From Marivivens sp. LCG002 (GTDB taxonomy: Bacteria > Pseudomonadota > Alphaproteobacteria > Rhodobacterales > Rhodobacteraceae), in assembly GCF_030264275.1 (NCBI RefSeq), contig NZ_CP127166.1:45001-109000 (forward strand): a DNA stretch of 64,000 nt. Reading direction: 5' to 3'. The notes under the pieces were generated by a model. The model saw only the letters and a program-made list of their open reading frames with translations. It was not told the origin of the DNA and made no database searches. Positions 26,217-33,942 of this stretch are shown here, piece after piece (the stretch's first letter is position 1; each line of letters opens with the position of its first letter). The translations under genes and the position numbers were made by a program.

Positions 26217-27245
26217 TTAGACAGACTCGGGAAGGAAAATGCGCGGCTCCAGAATGCGCCGCCCCGTAGGAAGGGTCGTGTCCCCCTGACGCACACGGAT
26301 CATTGCGTCGATCAGATCGCGGCAGAGTTCGCGCAGCGGCGTCGAAATCACCATCGTGACATAGCCATCAACCAGCGCCGCGCGCCGATCATCGGTCAAT
26401 TCGTTGGCAATCAGAGTGACCTTGCCTGCGGGTCGCTTTTCCCTGAGCGCGGCAATCGCACCTTCGATCCCGCCGCCCGCGACATAAATCGCGCGAAGAT
26501 CCCCGTGCCGTTCCAAAAGATCGAGCGTCGCCTCATAGGTCACTTGGCGCGTATCGAGGTTCACATAGGTATCAAGGAGCGTGAACTCGGGCGCATTCTC
26601 GCGCAGGAAGCTGACGAATCCCGTCTCGCGAAGCACATGCCCATGCCAGCGGCTCCCCCCGACAAAAACCGCGACCTTGCCCGCTTCGCGCACTTTGGTG
26701 GCGATCATCCACGCCGCAAGCCGTCCGACTTTGATATTATCCATCCCGAAATAGCTGTGCCGCGCGGGCTCGGCCACATCATTGAGAAGCGAGAAGAACG
26801 GGATACCCTTGGCGGCAAGTTCGGTGACGGTTTGCGTGACCAAAGGATGGTTCACAGCGGCACTGGCCAGCGCCGAACAACTCCCCCCCAAAGCGCGAAG
26901 CTCCTCGCTGAAATCCTCGGGGGTGGTGGATTTGACGAAACGGATCTTGGCGGTGCCTCTGATGTCATGCCGCTCCTCGACAGCCCTTTGAATTTCTTGG
27001 GAAAAGTTCTGGTAGAAGGGTTGCTTTACCTTGCTCAGGACAAAGCCGAAGGTCATCGCTGGAAGGCTTGCCTGCGCCCGCGTCCGCAACAGTCCCTGTG
27101 CATGGAAACCGAGCCGTTCGGCAGCCTCGGCCACGCGGAGCGCCGTCGCCTCTTTGACCTTGGCGCGCCCGTTGAGAACGCGGTCCACGGTGGCCACGCC
27201 GACCCCTGCTTCGCGGGCGATATCGGAAAGGGTGGGGCGTTTCAT
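26217..27245 (-). CDS. LacI-family transcriptional regulator 2
   Basis: This 342-aa regulator has an N-terminal LacI DNA-binding domain (TLSDIAREAGVGVATVDRVL, residues about 4-23) and a sugar-sensor domain. It is clearly a paralog of LacI regulator 1, to which it is convergent. It diverges from the MocD/MocE-like pair, and an elaborate dyad lies just upstream of its start, so control of that pair plus autoregulation is likely. Confidence 0.9.
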   Translation of the reverse strand: MKRPTLSDIAREAGVGVATVDRVLNGRAKVKEATALRVAEAAERLGFHAQGLLRTRAQASLPAMTFGFVLSKVKQPFYQNFSQEIQRAVEERHDIRGTAKIRFVKSTTPEDFSEELRALGGSCSALASAAVNHPLVTQTVTELAAKGIPFFSLLNDVAEPARHSYFGMDNIKVGRLAAWMIATKVREAGKVAVFVGGSRWHGHVLRETGFVSFLRENAPEFTLLDTYVNLDTRQVTYEATLDLLERHGDLRAIYVAGGGIEGAIAALREKRPAGKVTLIANELTDDRRAALVDGYVTMVISTPLRELCRDLIDAMIRVRQGDTTLPTGRRILEPRIFLPESV

Positions 27246-27258
27246 CAGGATGCGAACC

Positions 27259-27294
27259 TATCAAAATTTCGGATTATCATGATAGATTTTGATA
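27259..27294. promoter_or_regulatory. Putative operator of LacI regulator 2 (nested dyad)
   Basis: TATCAAAAT (27259-27267) and ATTTTGATA (27286-27294) form a 9-bp inverted repeat that encloses the perfect palindrome TATCATGATA (27275-27284). It starts 14 bp upstream of the LacI-2 start codon and lies between the divergent LacI-2 and mocD-like genes, so it can control both. Confidence 0.7.
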
Positions 27295-27368
27295 GAATGA
27301 TCCAGCCCCCGACTTAGCGTCCCGAACCGCCGAAGATATGGTCCCTCCAAAGTTCCGAGGAGGATCAC

Positions 27369-28445
27369 ATGGGGAAACGAGATTATTCGCTCTTGGGCGA
27401 GGACGCCCGCCGGGCCGTTGAAACGGGGCTTGCTGCTGCGCAGTGGTATCACACCGACATCCCGCGCAAGGAAATGAAGGAGCTGATGCAGCGCTCGGAC
27501 GGGCCTGCCATCCGCGATGCGGTGATCCTCTTCGGGTCTATGATCGTCTTTGCCGCTCTCGGGATCATGCTCTGGCCGAGCGCGTGGTCCGCGCCGTTTT
27601 GGCTGGCTTACGGCGTCCTTTACGGGTCCGCGATGGACAGCCGCTGGCACGAATGCTCGCACGGCACCGCGTTCAAGACCCGCTGGATGAATGATGTGGT
27701 CTATCAGATCGCCTCGTTCTGTATGATCCGCAATCCGCACACATGGCGCTGGAGCCACGCGCGCCACCACACCGACACAGTGATCGTCGGCCGTGATCCC
27801 GAGATTGCGATCATGCGCCCGACCGAGTTTGTGAAGCTGGTTCTCAATGTCTTCGGTATCCTCGATAGCCTTAATGGCTGGGCGCGGATGCTCAAGAATG
27901 CCTCGGGTGTGGTCGACAAGGAAGAGGCCACCTTTATCCCCGAGACCGAGTATCCCAAGGTGATCCGCGTGGCCCGTATCTGGGTGCTGATCTATGCGGC
28001 GACTATCGCGCTTGCCATCTCCCTTGGGTCGATCCTTCCGCTCATGATTATCGGGCTGCCGCGTCTTTATGGTGCATGGCACCACATCATGACGGGGCTC
28101 TTGCAGCATGGCGGACTTGCCGACAACGTCATCGACCACCGTCTCAATTCGCGCACGGTCTATATGAATCCCGTCTCGCGTTTCGTCTATTGGAACATGA
28201 ATTACCACGTCGAACACCACATGTTCCCGATGGTGCCCTATCACCGCTTGCCCGAGCTGCACGACAGGATCAAAGGTGATCTTCCTGCGCCGAACACCTC
28301 GATCCTTGATGGTCTGACCGAGATGGTGCCTGCGCTCTGGCGGCAGATGAAGAACGAGGACTACTTCCTCAAGCGCGCTCTGCCCGAGACGGCCAAGCCT
28401 TACAAAGAAGAGTTCCACGCCGCCGCCTTGGGCGCGGCCGAGTAA
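27369..28445 (+). CDS. Membrane di-iron oxygenase of the fatty-acid desaturase family, MocD-like
   Basis: This 358-aa membrane protein of the fatty-acid desaturase/hydroxylase superfamily has hydrophobic segments at about 52-88 and 203-230 and three histidine boxes that bind the di-iron centre: HECSH (94-98), HARHH (130-134) and HVEHH (280-284). GGAGG precedes the start. It is followed 22 nt later by a Rieske ferredoxin, the arrangement known for MocD and MocE of rhizopine (3-O-methyl-scyllo-inosamine) catabolism, where the pair is linked to removal of the O-methyl group. Location beside a full inositol operon supports the same role on methylated inositols. A lipid desaturase is the alternative. 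Confidence 0.78.
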   Translation: MGKRDYSLLGEDARRAVETGLAAAQWYHTDIPRKEMKELMQRSDGPAIRDAVILFGSMIVFAALGIMLWPSAWSAPFWLAYGVLYGSAMDSRWHECSHGTAFKTRWMNDVVYQIASFCMIRNPHTWRWSHARHHTDTVIVGRDPEIAIMRPTEFVKLVLNVFGILDSLNGWARMLKNASGVVDKEEATFIPETEYPKVIRVARIWVLIYAATIALAISLGSILPLMIIGLPRLYGAWHHIMTGLLQHGGLADNVIDHRLNSRTVYMNPVSRFVYWNMNYHVEHHMFPMVPYHRLPELHDRIKGDLPAPNTSILDGLTEMVPALWRQMKNEDYFLKRALPETAKPYKEEFHAAALGAAE

Positions 28446-28467
28446 ACAGCCGAAAGGGGAGAGACAT

Positions 28468-28776
28468 ATGGCTTGGGTAGATGCAGTCGCAACGAGCGAC
28501 ATCGAAGAAGAGGACCTGATCCGGTTCGATCACGGGGGCAAGACCTTTGCGATCTATCATTCGCCTGATGGGGCGTTCTTTTGCACCGACGGCAAATGCA
28601 CCCACGAGGATGTGCACCTCGAAGACGGATTGGTTATGGAATACGAGATCGAATGCCCCAAGCATAATGCGGCCTTCGACTATCGCACGGGCGAGGCTCT
28701 GCGTGCGCCCGCTTGCATCAACCTCAACACCTATCCCGTGAAGGTCGAAGGCGACCGCGTGTTCATCGATATCTGA
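28468..28776 (+). CDS. Rieske-type [2Fe-2S] ferredoxin, MocE-like
   Basis: This 102-aa Rieske ferredoxin has both cluster motifs, CTH (Cys44, His46) and CPKH (Cys63, His66, in CPKHNAAFDYRTGEA). It resembles small electron donors of ring or membrane oxygenases, including MocE. It is cotranscribed with the MocD-like oxygenase and should feed it electrons. A ferredoxin reductase (MocF equivalent) is not in the window, so reductant must come from elsewhere. Confidence 0.85.
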   Translation: MAWVDAVATSDIEEEDLIRFDHGGKTFAIYHSPDGAFFCTDGKCTHEDVHLEDGLVMEYEIECPKHNAAFDYRTGEALRAPACINLNTYPVKVEGDRVFIDI

Positions 28777-28802
28777 TGCGTGAACACGCGGGGCGCTTGA
28801 TC

Positions 28803-29669
28803 CTAGAGGCCGACAGTCGCGAGCCAAGCGACAAAGTCGTCCATCCATCGGTCGGACAGGGTGCCTTGGACCTTGCCGCCGAAGCCGTGGCGTCCGTTGC
28901 CGTAGAGGTGGAGCGTCACGGGGACTTTGGCGGCATGACAGGCCTCGGCCAGCCGTGTCGTCGAGCAGGGCGGCACAAGGTCGTCATCGGCAGCGGTCGC
29001 AAGGAACATCGGACAGGTATCCGCAGGAAGCGGCACCTTGCGGTAGGCGGGATAGATCGGGGCAGACGCCTTGGGGCGGCAGTCGGACGGGGCGTCTGTG
29101 GCAAGATGTGCGGCAAGACCGCCACCCGCCGAAAAGCCGACCACGCCGATGCGGTCCGCGTCGATGTTCAGAGCCGCTGCGTTCGCCTTGAGATACCGCA
29201 TGGCTTGACGCGCGTCCTCTTCGGCAAAGACGCGGCCGCCTTCGATATGGGGATTGCGGGTCGGCGGTTCGGTGCCGCCATAGTCGACACCGCGCAGACC
29301 GCCGAAGAACTGCTCCATAAAGGCAGGGATTTCGGCGTCCTCCTCGGGGAGGATGTTGCAGCGATAGGTCAGGATAAAACAGTCGAAGCCTTCGCGGCTC
29401 ATGCGGTTTGCGATGCGATAGCCTTCGTTGTCGATGGACACAAAGAGATAGCCGCCCCCCGGAATGATGAGCATGGCCTTGCCCGTCGGGTGTTCGGCGG
29501 GAATGTGGGTGAGGGTCGGGATATGGATATTGCGCACCCAGCGTTCGCTCGGGTCCGTCGGGTTGAAAAAGGTTTTCTCGGTTCGGCCTGCAGCAGGATC
29601 GGACGGCGGACCCTCGGGCCAGATTTCAAGTTTCGCAACGGCGTTATCGGGCAAAGGGTGAGACATCAT
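28803..29669 (-). CDS. Alpha/beta-hydrolase, esterase-like
   Basis: This 288-aa alpha/beta-hydrolase has the oxyanion motif IIPGGGYLF, the nucleophile elbow GFSAGG (Ser near 200), an Asp in ATAADDDLVPP and a His in NGRHGFGG. There is no signal peptide, so it is cytoplasmic. It resembles BD-FAE/acetylxylan-esterase-like carbohydrate esterases. It stands alone, convergent to the ferredoxin gene and divergent from the PanB-like gene. It could remove acyl groups from imported glycosides or inositol esters. Confidence 0.8.
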   Translation of the reverse strand: MMSHPLPDNAVAKLEIWPEGPPSDPAAGRTEKTFFNPTDPSERWVRNIHIPTLTHIPAEHPTGKAMLIIPGGGYLFVSIDNEGYRIANRMSREGFDCFILTYRCNILPEEDAEIPAFMEQFFGGLRGVDYGGTEPPTRNPHIEGGRVFAEEDARQAMRYLKANAAALNIDADRIGVVGFSAGGGLAAHLATDAPSDCRPKASAPIYPAYRKVPLPADTCPMFLATAADDDLVPPCSTTRLAEACHAAKVPVTLHLYGNGRHGFGGKVQGTLSDRWMDDFVAWLATVGL

Positions 29670-29774
29670 AAGACCTTATTGCAAATCGGTATCGCCAACA
29701 CATTAACGCAGCGCTCTCTCTTGGCGAGGGAAAAGCTGCGCTTGCGCCGCATGGAGGCGGCAGAAGGAGGAACA

Positions 29775-30575
29775 ATGGGGCTCTATCATAAACGCCCGAC
29801 CGTCGCGGATATTCGGGGCATGAAAGGCAAGCGGCAGCTGTCGATGCTTTATGTCGATACGGTCGAGGAAGCGGCGGCGGCTTCGGCGGCGGGTATCGAT
29901 ATGCTCTCGATCATCGATCCCGTTTGGACGCCCGAGATGCGAGAGGCGGCGGGGAATTGTTTTGTGCAGGTCGGGCTTCTTTATGGGGAGCTGGTCACGC
30001 AGGAGGATTACATGCGCGCCACGCACCGCGTGATGAAGATCGGCGGGGATTGTGTTTATTGCGCCTCGTCCTTGGGGACCATAAAGGCGCTGGCCGATGA
30101 CGGAATCCCCGTGGTGAGCCACGTGGGGTTGATCCCATCCAAGGCGACATGGACGGGCGGGTTCAAAGCTGTGGGCAAGACCGCCGAGAGTGCGCTTGCT
30201 GTGTTCGAGCATGTGAAGGCGCTCGAAGACACCGGGGCATTCGGTGCCGAGCTCGAGGTCGTGCCCGACCGCGTTGCAGCCGAGATCGCCAAGCGGACAA
30301 ATCTTGTGCTGCTTGGTATGGGGGCGGGGCCTCATGCGGATGCCCAGTATCTCTTTGCCGAGGACGTTTTGGGTTGCACGCGTGGGCACAAACCGCGCCA
30401 TGCCAAGACCTATCGCGACTTTCGGACCGAGCTCGATCGGCTCCAGCAAGAGCGGATCGCGGCGTTCAGGGAGTTCAAGTCGGATGTGGAGTCGGCGGCC
30501 TATCCTGCGGCGGAACATGTGGTGCCGATCGCGGATGAGGAGCTCGAGAAATTCATTGCGTCATTACCATGTTGA
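29775..30575 (+). CDS. PanB-like (ketopantoate hydroxymethyltransferase family) protein
   Basis: This 266-aa TIM barrel of the PEP mutase/ketopantoate hydroxymethyltransferase superfamily shows MLYVDTVEEAAAASAAGIDM at the N-terminus, SHVGLIPSKATWTGG as in PanB (GHvGLtPQ), ELEVVPDRVAAEI and LLGMGAG. It carries the general barrel but differs from standard PanB in several blocks. AAGGAGG precedes the start at 29775. Pantothenate synthesis is unlikely given the inositol setting. A one-carbon or C-C bond reaction in the catabolic pathway is possible. Function not assigned. Confidence 0.7.
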   Translation: MGLYHKRPTVADIRGMKGKRQLSMLYVDTVEEAAAASAAGIDMLSIIDPVWTPEMREAAGNCFVQVGLLYGELVTQEDYMRATHRVMKIGGDCVYCASSLGTIKALADDGIPVVSHVGLIPSKATWTGGFKAVGKTAESALAVFEHVKALEDTGAFGAELEVVPDRVAAEIAKRTNLVLLGMGAGPHADAQYLFAEDVLGCTRGHKPRHAKTYRDFRTELDRLQQERIAAFREFKSDVESAAYPAAEHVVPIADEELEKFIASLPC

Positions 30576-30925
30576 GGGCGTGAAGGTTTAACGTCAAATT
30601 TGCTGACTTACTCCATCAGGATCTTCGCATCCTGATGGAGCTTTTGACGTTGTGCGGGATGAGGCGCGGCTACGGAAATGTGGCTGCGCCTTTGTTGTTT
30701 TGTAAGAAACCCCCTTTTATTCAATGTTTTGACTTGATTTTGCGGGACTGTTCATCGGGCGTGCGGATTTGTGGCAAATTGGATGATGCTTTTACGTCAT
30801 CGCCAATCCTTCAGAAAACGTCATTTATGGCGTGAAATTCCGCCGACAGATTGACGGAATCGGCCGCAGTTCTCAGTCTAGCGCGAAGACCGGCGAAGGG
30901 AGTTTTCGCCGGATGGGGGATAGAA
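30576..30925. promoter_or_regulatory. 350-bp control region with repeated TTTAACGTCA-type sites
   Basis: No convincing gene lies here. The region holds the second copy of GAAGGTTTAACGTCA (30582-30596) and two related sites, TTTTACGTCAT (30790-30800) and AAAACGTCAT (30815-30824), close to the start of the isomerase/ABC operon. Related sequence occurs near both LacI genes. Multiple spaced copies suggest operator sites of one LacI regulator. The A/T-rich stretch 30690-30750 may hold the promoter. Confidence 0.6.
30611..30645 (+). terminator. Probable terminator after the PanB-like gene
   Basis: CTCCATCAGGAT (30611-30622) and ATCCTGATGGAG (30629-30640) form a perfect 12-bp stem around a 6-nt CTTCGC loop, followed by CTTTTG. 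It lies 36 nt after the PanB-like stop. The T-run is short, but the stem is very stable. Confidence 0.75.
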
Positions 30926-31738
30926 TTGAAACGCGCATTGAACCACATGACGGCGCCCAGTCTCGGGTATGTCGAGTTTCTCGAACTGGCCAAATCTCTG
31001 GGCTGCTATGGCGTCGAAGTGCGCAATGACATCGCGCGTCCGCTGTTCGACGGGATGGCTCCGAACGCGGCAGGTGCGCTGGCGCGGGACATGGGGCTCG
31101 AGATCGTCGGGGTGAGTCAGGTCTATCCGTTCAACACCTGGACAGCAGAACGTGCCGACGAGGTGCTTGCGCTTATCAAGACTTCCAAGGCGGCGGGGGC
31201 GCATACGATGAGCCTCATTCCGCGCAACGACGGCACCCAGACGGGCGAGGGCGAACGCCGTGTCAATCTGCGCACCGCTCTGAGCGCGATCAAACCGATG
31301 CTCGAAGGTGAGGGCATGGTTGCCTTGGTCGAGCCGCTCGGGTTCTTGCGGTCCTCGCTCCGGTCCAAGACCGAGCTTGTCGAAGAGATCGAGGTGCTTG
31401 GTGCCAAGGGGCTGTTCAAGCTGGTGCACGACACGTTCCACCACACTCTTGCAGGTGGTGGCCCGATTTACCCCGAGCATACGGGGATCATCCATATTTC
31501 GGCGGTTGTCGATCCGTCCCTTGCCGTGAGCGAGATGGAGGACGAGCACCGTGTTCTGGTCGACGAAAACGACCGTCTGGGCAATGTCGAGCAAATCGCC
31601 GCGCTCTTGGCCGCGGGGTATGACGGTCCTGTGTCCTATGAATGCTTCTCGCCCGAGACGCATGCTCTGGCCGATCCGTTCACCGCGATCAAACGCTCAT
31701 TCGAATTCATTTCATCGCAGATCAAAACGCCTGCGTGA
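30926..31738 (+). CDS. TIM-barrel inosose isomerase-like protein (IolI/MocC-like)
   Basis: This 270-aa AP-endonuclease-2-family barrel starts LKRALNHMTAPSLGYVEFLE, the typical beginning of IolI/MocC-like proteins of inositol catabolism. Metal-ligand residues appear in VALVEPLGF, KLVHDTFHH and GIIHISAV. TTG at 30926 is chosen as start because GGGGGA lies just upstream and the family begins here; the frame extends 25 codons upstream. It precedes the ABC transporter genes and probably interconverts inososes so that other inositol isomers enter the main path. Confidence 0.8.
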   Translation: MKRALNHMTAPSLGYVEFLELAKSLGCYGVEVRNDIARPLFDGMAPNAAGALARDMGLEIVGVSQVYPFNTWTAERADEVLALIKTSKAAGAHTMSLIPRNDGTQTGEGERRVNLRTALSAIKPMLEGEGMVALVEPLGFLRSSLRSKTELVEEIEVLGAKGLFKLVHDTFHHTLAGGGPIYPEHTGIIHISAVVDPSLAVSEMEDEHRVLVDENDRLGNVEQIAALLAAGYDGPVSYECFSPETHALADPFTAIKRSFEFISSQIKTPA

Positions 31739-31818
31739 ATGGAAGGGATCCCCATAGGGAGGGGGTCAAAAATCCGGCTTATGAACGGTGCGCCGGACAC
31801 CATATTGGGAGGAAACCA

Positions 31819-32763
31819 ATGAAAAAGACACTTATCGCCGCTGGCCTCGCTTCGATGCTTTCGACCACTGCTATGGCAGAGAACGTCGGCGTTTCGATGG
31901 CTCTGTTCGACGACAACTTCCTGACCGTTCTTCGTAACGGCATGATCGCCACCGCCGACGGTATGGACGGCGTCGACCTTCAGGTCGAAGACGCGCAGAA
32001 CGACGTGGCCAAGCAGCTTGACCAGATCAACAACTTCATCGCTTCGGGCGTCGATGCGATCATCGTGAACCCTGTCGACACTTCGGCTACTCAGGCGATG
32101 ACCGATGCTGCTGCTGCCGCCGGTGTTCCGCTGGTTTATGTGAACCGCCAGCCAATCAACGTCGATACGCTCCCCGACAATCAGGCGTTCGTCGCTTCGA
32201 ACGAGATCGAGTCGGGCACGCTTGAAACCTTTGAAATCTGTAAGAACCTGCGTGCGGCAGGCAAGGCCGGCGGCGCGCGCGCCTATGTGCTGATGGGCGA
32301 GCTGTCGAACCAAGCTGCTGTTCAGCGCACCAAGGACGTGCACGACATTCTCGGCACCGACATGTGCAACTTCATCGAGATCGTAGACGAGCAGACTGCA
32401 AACTGGTCGCGTGACGAAGCCCAAGACCTTATGACCAACTGGCTGTCCTCGGGCGAGCCGTTTGATGCAGTCATCGCCAACAACGACGAAATGGCCATCG
32501 GTGCGATTCAGGCGATGAAGGCCGCCGGTATCGACATGGCGTCGGTTCAGGTCGGCGGTGTTGACGCAACGGCGGATGCTCTTGCTGCAATGGCTGCCGG
32601 TGATCTTGACGTGACCGTGTTCCAGAACGCTGCAGGTCAGGGTTCGGGTGCTCTTGATGCCGCTCTCAAGCTGGCGCGTGGCGAAGCGGTCGACCAAAAG
32701 GTCTATATCCCGTTCGAGCTGGTTACGCCCGCAAACCTCGCGGATTACGCCGCCAAGAACTAA
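31819..32763 (+). CDS. Periplasmic sugar-binding protein of inositol-type ABC transporter
   Basis: This 314-aa LacI/RbsB-type binding protein has a Sec signal peptide (MKKTLIAAGLASMLSTTAMA, cleaved after AMA). Ligand-domain blocks include GVSMALFDDNFL, VDAIIVNPVDT, YVNRQP, VIANNDEMAIGAIQAM and VGGVDAT, as in the ribose/inositol (IbpA, MocB) group. GGGAGGA precedes the start. The stem-loop after the gene suggests higher expression than the permease, as expected for a binding protein. Confidence 0.88.
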   Translation: MKKTLIAAGLASMLSTTAMAENVGVSMALFDDNFLTVLRNGMIATADGMDGVDLQVEDAQNDVAKQLDQINNFIASGVDAIIVNPVDTSATQAMTDAAAAAGVPLVYVNRQPINVDTLPDNQAFVASNEIESGTLETFEICKNLRAAGKAGGARAYVLMGELSNQAAVQRTKDVHDILGTDMCNFIEIVDEQTANWSRDEAQDLMTNWLSSGEPFDAVIANNDEMAIGAIQAMKAAGIDMASVQVGGVDATADALAAMAAGDLDVTVFQNAAGQGSGALDAALKLARGEAVDQKVYIPFELVTPANLADYAAKN

Positions 32764-32786
32764 TCGATCCGTAATGGGTCCAAGTG

Positions 32787-32811
32787 AGGCGGCGCCGATA
32801 AGGTGCCGCCT
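32787..32811 (+). promoter_or_regulatory. Intercistronic stem-loop between binding protein and permease
   Basis: AGGCGGCGCC and GGTGCCGCCT form a 10-bp stem with one G-U pair around the loop GATAA, without a T-run. It sits in the 96-nt gap after the binding-protein gene. Partial termination or mRNA protection is inferred. Confidence 0.65.
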
Positions 32812-32859
32812 TGCACGCTGCATCACCACGCAGGATGCAGACAATGCTGGGAGCAAGAC

Positions 32860-33930
32860 ATGTCGCAAAATTCGCATGGCATCGGGGGGCTGACTTTCGA
32901 CGAAAAGAAGAAAGTCCGTGCGCCCGAATGGAACGTATTCTTCGCCTTAATTCTTATCGTCGCTATTTTCGAAGCGCTCGGGTTCATGCTTCAGGGACAA
33001 AGCTTTTTGTTCGACAGCGCCGACCGTTTCGACAGTATTTTCAATGAAGCGCGTTTGAAGATCATCATTCTTCAGGTGGCCATCGTCGGGATCATCGCAA
33101 TCGGTTCGACACAGGTTATCATCCTTGGGGGTATCGATCTTTCGCCCGGTTCGGTTGTGGGTCTGACGGCGATGGTCGCGATGTCCTTTGCGCAGGTTGC
33201 CGAGGTCAACGGGCTTGCCAATCCCAAGCTGATGTTCGAGGGGGTTGCCGATCTTCCCGTGATTGCGCCGCTTGTGGTCGGTATCTTGTGCGGGGTCTTG
33301 GCGGGTCTCGTGAACGGGGCGCTCATCGCCTATACCAAGATCCCGCCCTTTATCGCGACGCTCGGCATGATGGTTACCGCGCGCGGAGCGGCGAAATGGT
33401 GGTCCAAGGGTCAACCGATTTCATTCCCGACCGAGAGCTATGCGGCCATCGGGGAAGGCATGAACCCCGTGTTCATCTTTATCGCTCTGGCGATCCTCTT
33501 CCATCTCATCCTTACCTATACGGTCTATGGCAAGCATACTTACGCCATCGGCTCGAACGAGCAGGCCTCGCGTATGTCGGGGATCAATGTCGAGCGTCAC
33601 AAGGTGCTTGTCTATACGATTGCAGCGACTTTGGCGGCGCTGGCGGCGGTTGTCCTGTCGTCCAAGAACCTCACTGCGCAGGCGGGGATGGGCGTTATGT
33701 ATGAACTCGACGCCATCGCGATGACGGTCATCGGGGGCGTGTCGCTCTCGGGCGGGCGTGGGTCGATCATCGGCACCGTAATCGGGTCGCTGATCTTCGG
33801 GGTGATCATCTCGGGGTTCACCTTCCTCAAGCTCGATGCCTATTACCAGGAAATGGTCAAAGGCGCGATTATCGTCGGTGCGGTCGTTCTCGACCAATGG
33901 CGTCAAACCCGTGCTTCGGCGCGTTTGTAA
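32860..33930 (+). CDS. Sugar ABC transporter permease, RbsC/FrcC/IatP family
   Basis: This 356-aa membrane protein has 8-10 hydrophobic segments. It shows the family motifs STQVIILGGIDLSPGSV, GLVNGALIAYTKIPPFIATLG, AIGSNEQASRMSGI and GVSLSGGRGSIIGT of the ribose/xylose/inositol permease family, and works as a homodimer. It is 6 nt upstream of the ATPase gene. Specificity for inositol follows from the operon, not from the permease itself. Confidence 0.88.
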   Translation: MSQNSHGIGGLTFDEKKKVRAPEWNVFFALILIVAIFEALGFMLQGQSFLFDSADRFDSIFNEARLKIIILQVAIVGIIAIGSTQVIILGGIDLSPGSVVGLTAMVAMSFAQVAEVNGLANPKLMFEGVADLPVIAPLVVGILCGVLAGLVNGALIAYTKIPPFIATLGMMVTARGAAKWWSKGQPISFPTESYAAIGEGMNPVFIFIALAILFHLILTYTVYGKHTYAIGSNEQASRMSGINVERHKVLVYTIAATLAALAAVVLSSKNLTAQAGMGVMYELDAIAMTVIGGVSLSGGRGSIIGTVIGSLIFGVIISGFTFLKLDAYYQEMVKGAIIVGAVVLDQWRQTRASARL

Positions 33931-33942
33931 GGAGGGATGATG

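Noticed and set aside
30635-30835. A 66-codon frame in the 350-bp gap before the isomerase gene
   Set aside because: No ribosome site, no family resemblance, and composition unlike neighbouring genes. The stretch looks like regulatory DNA.
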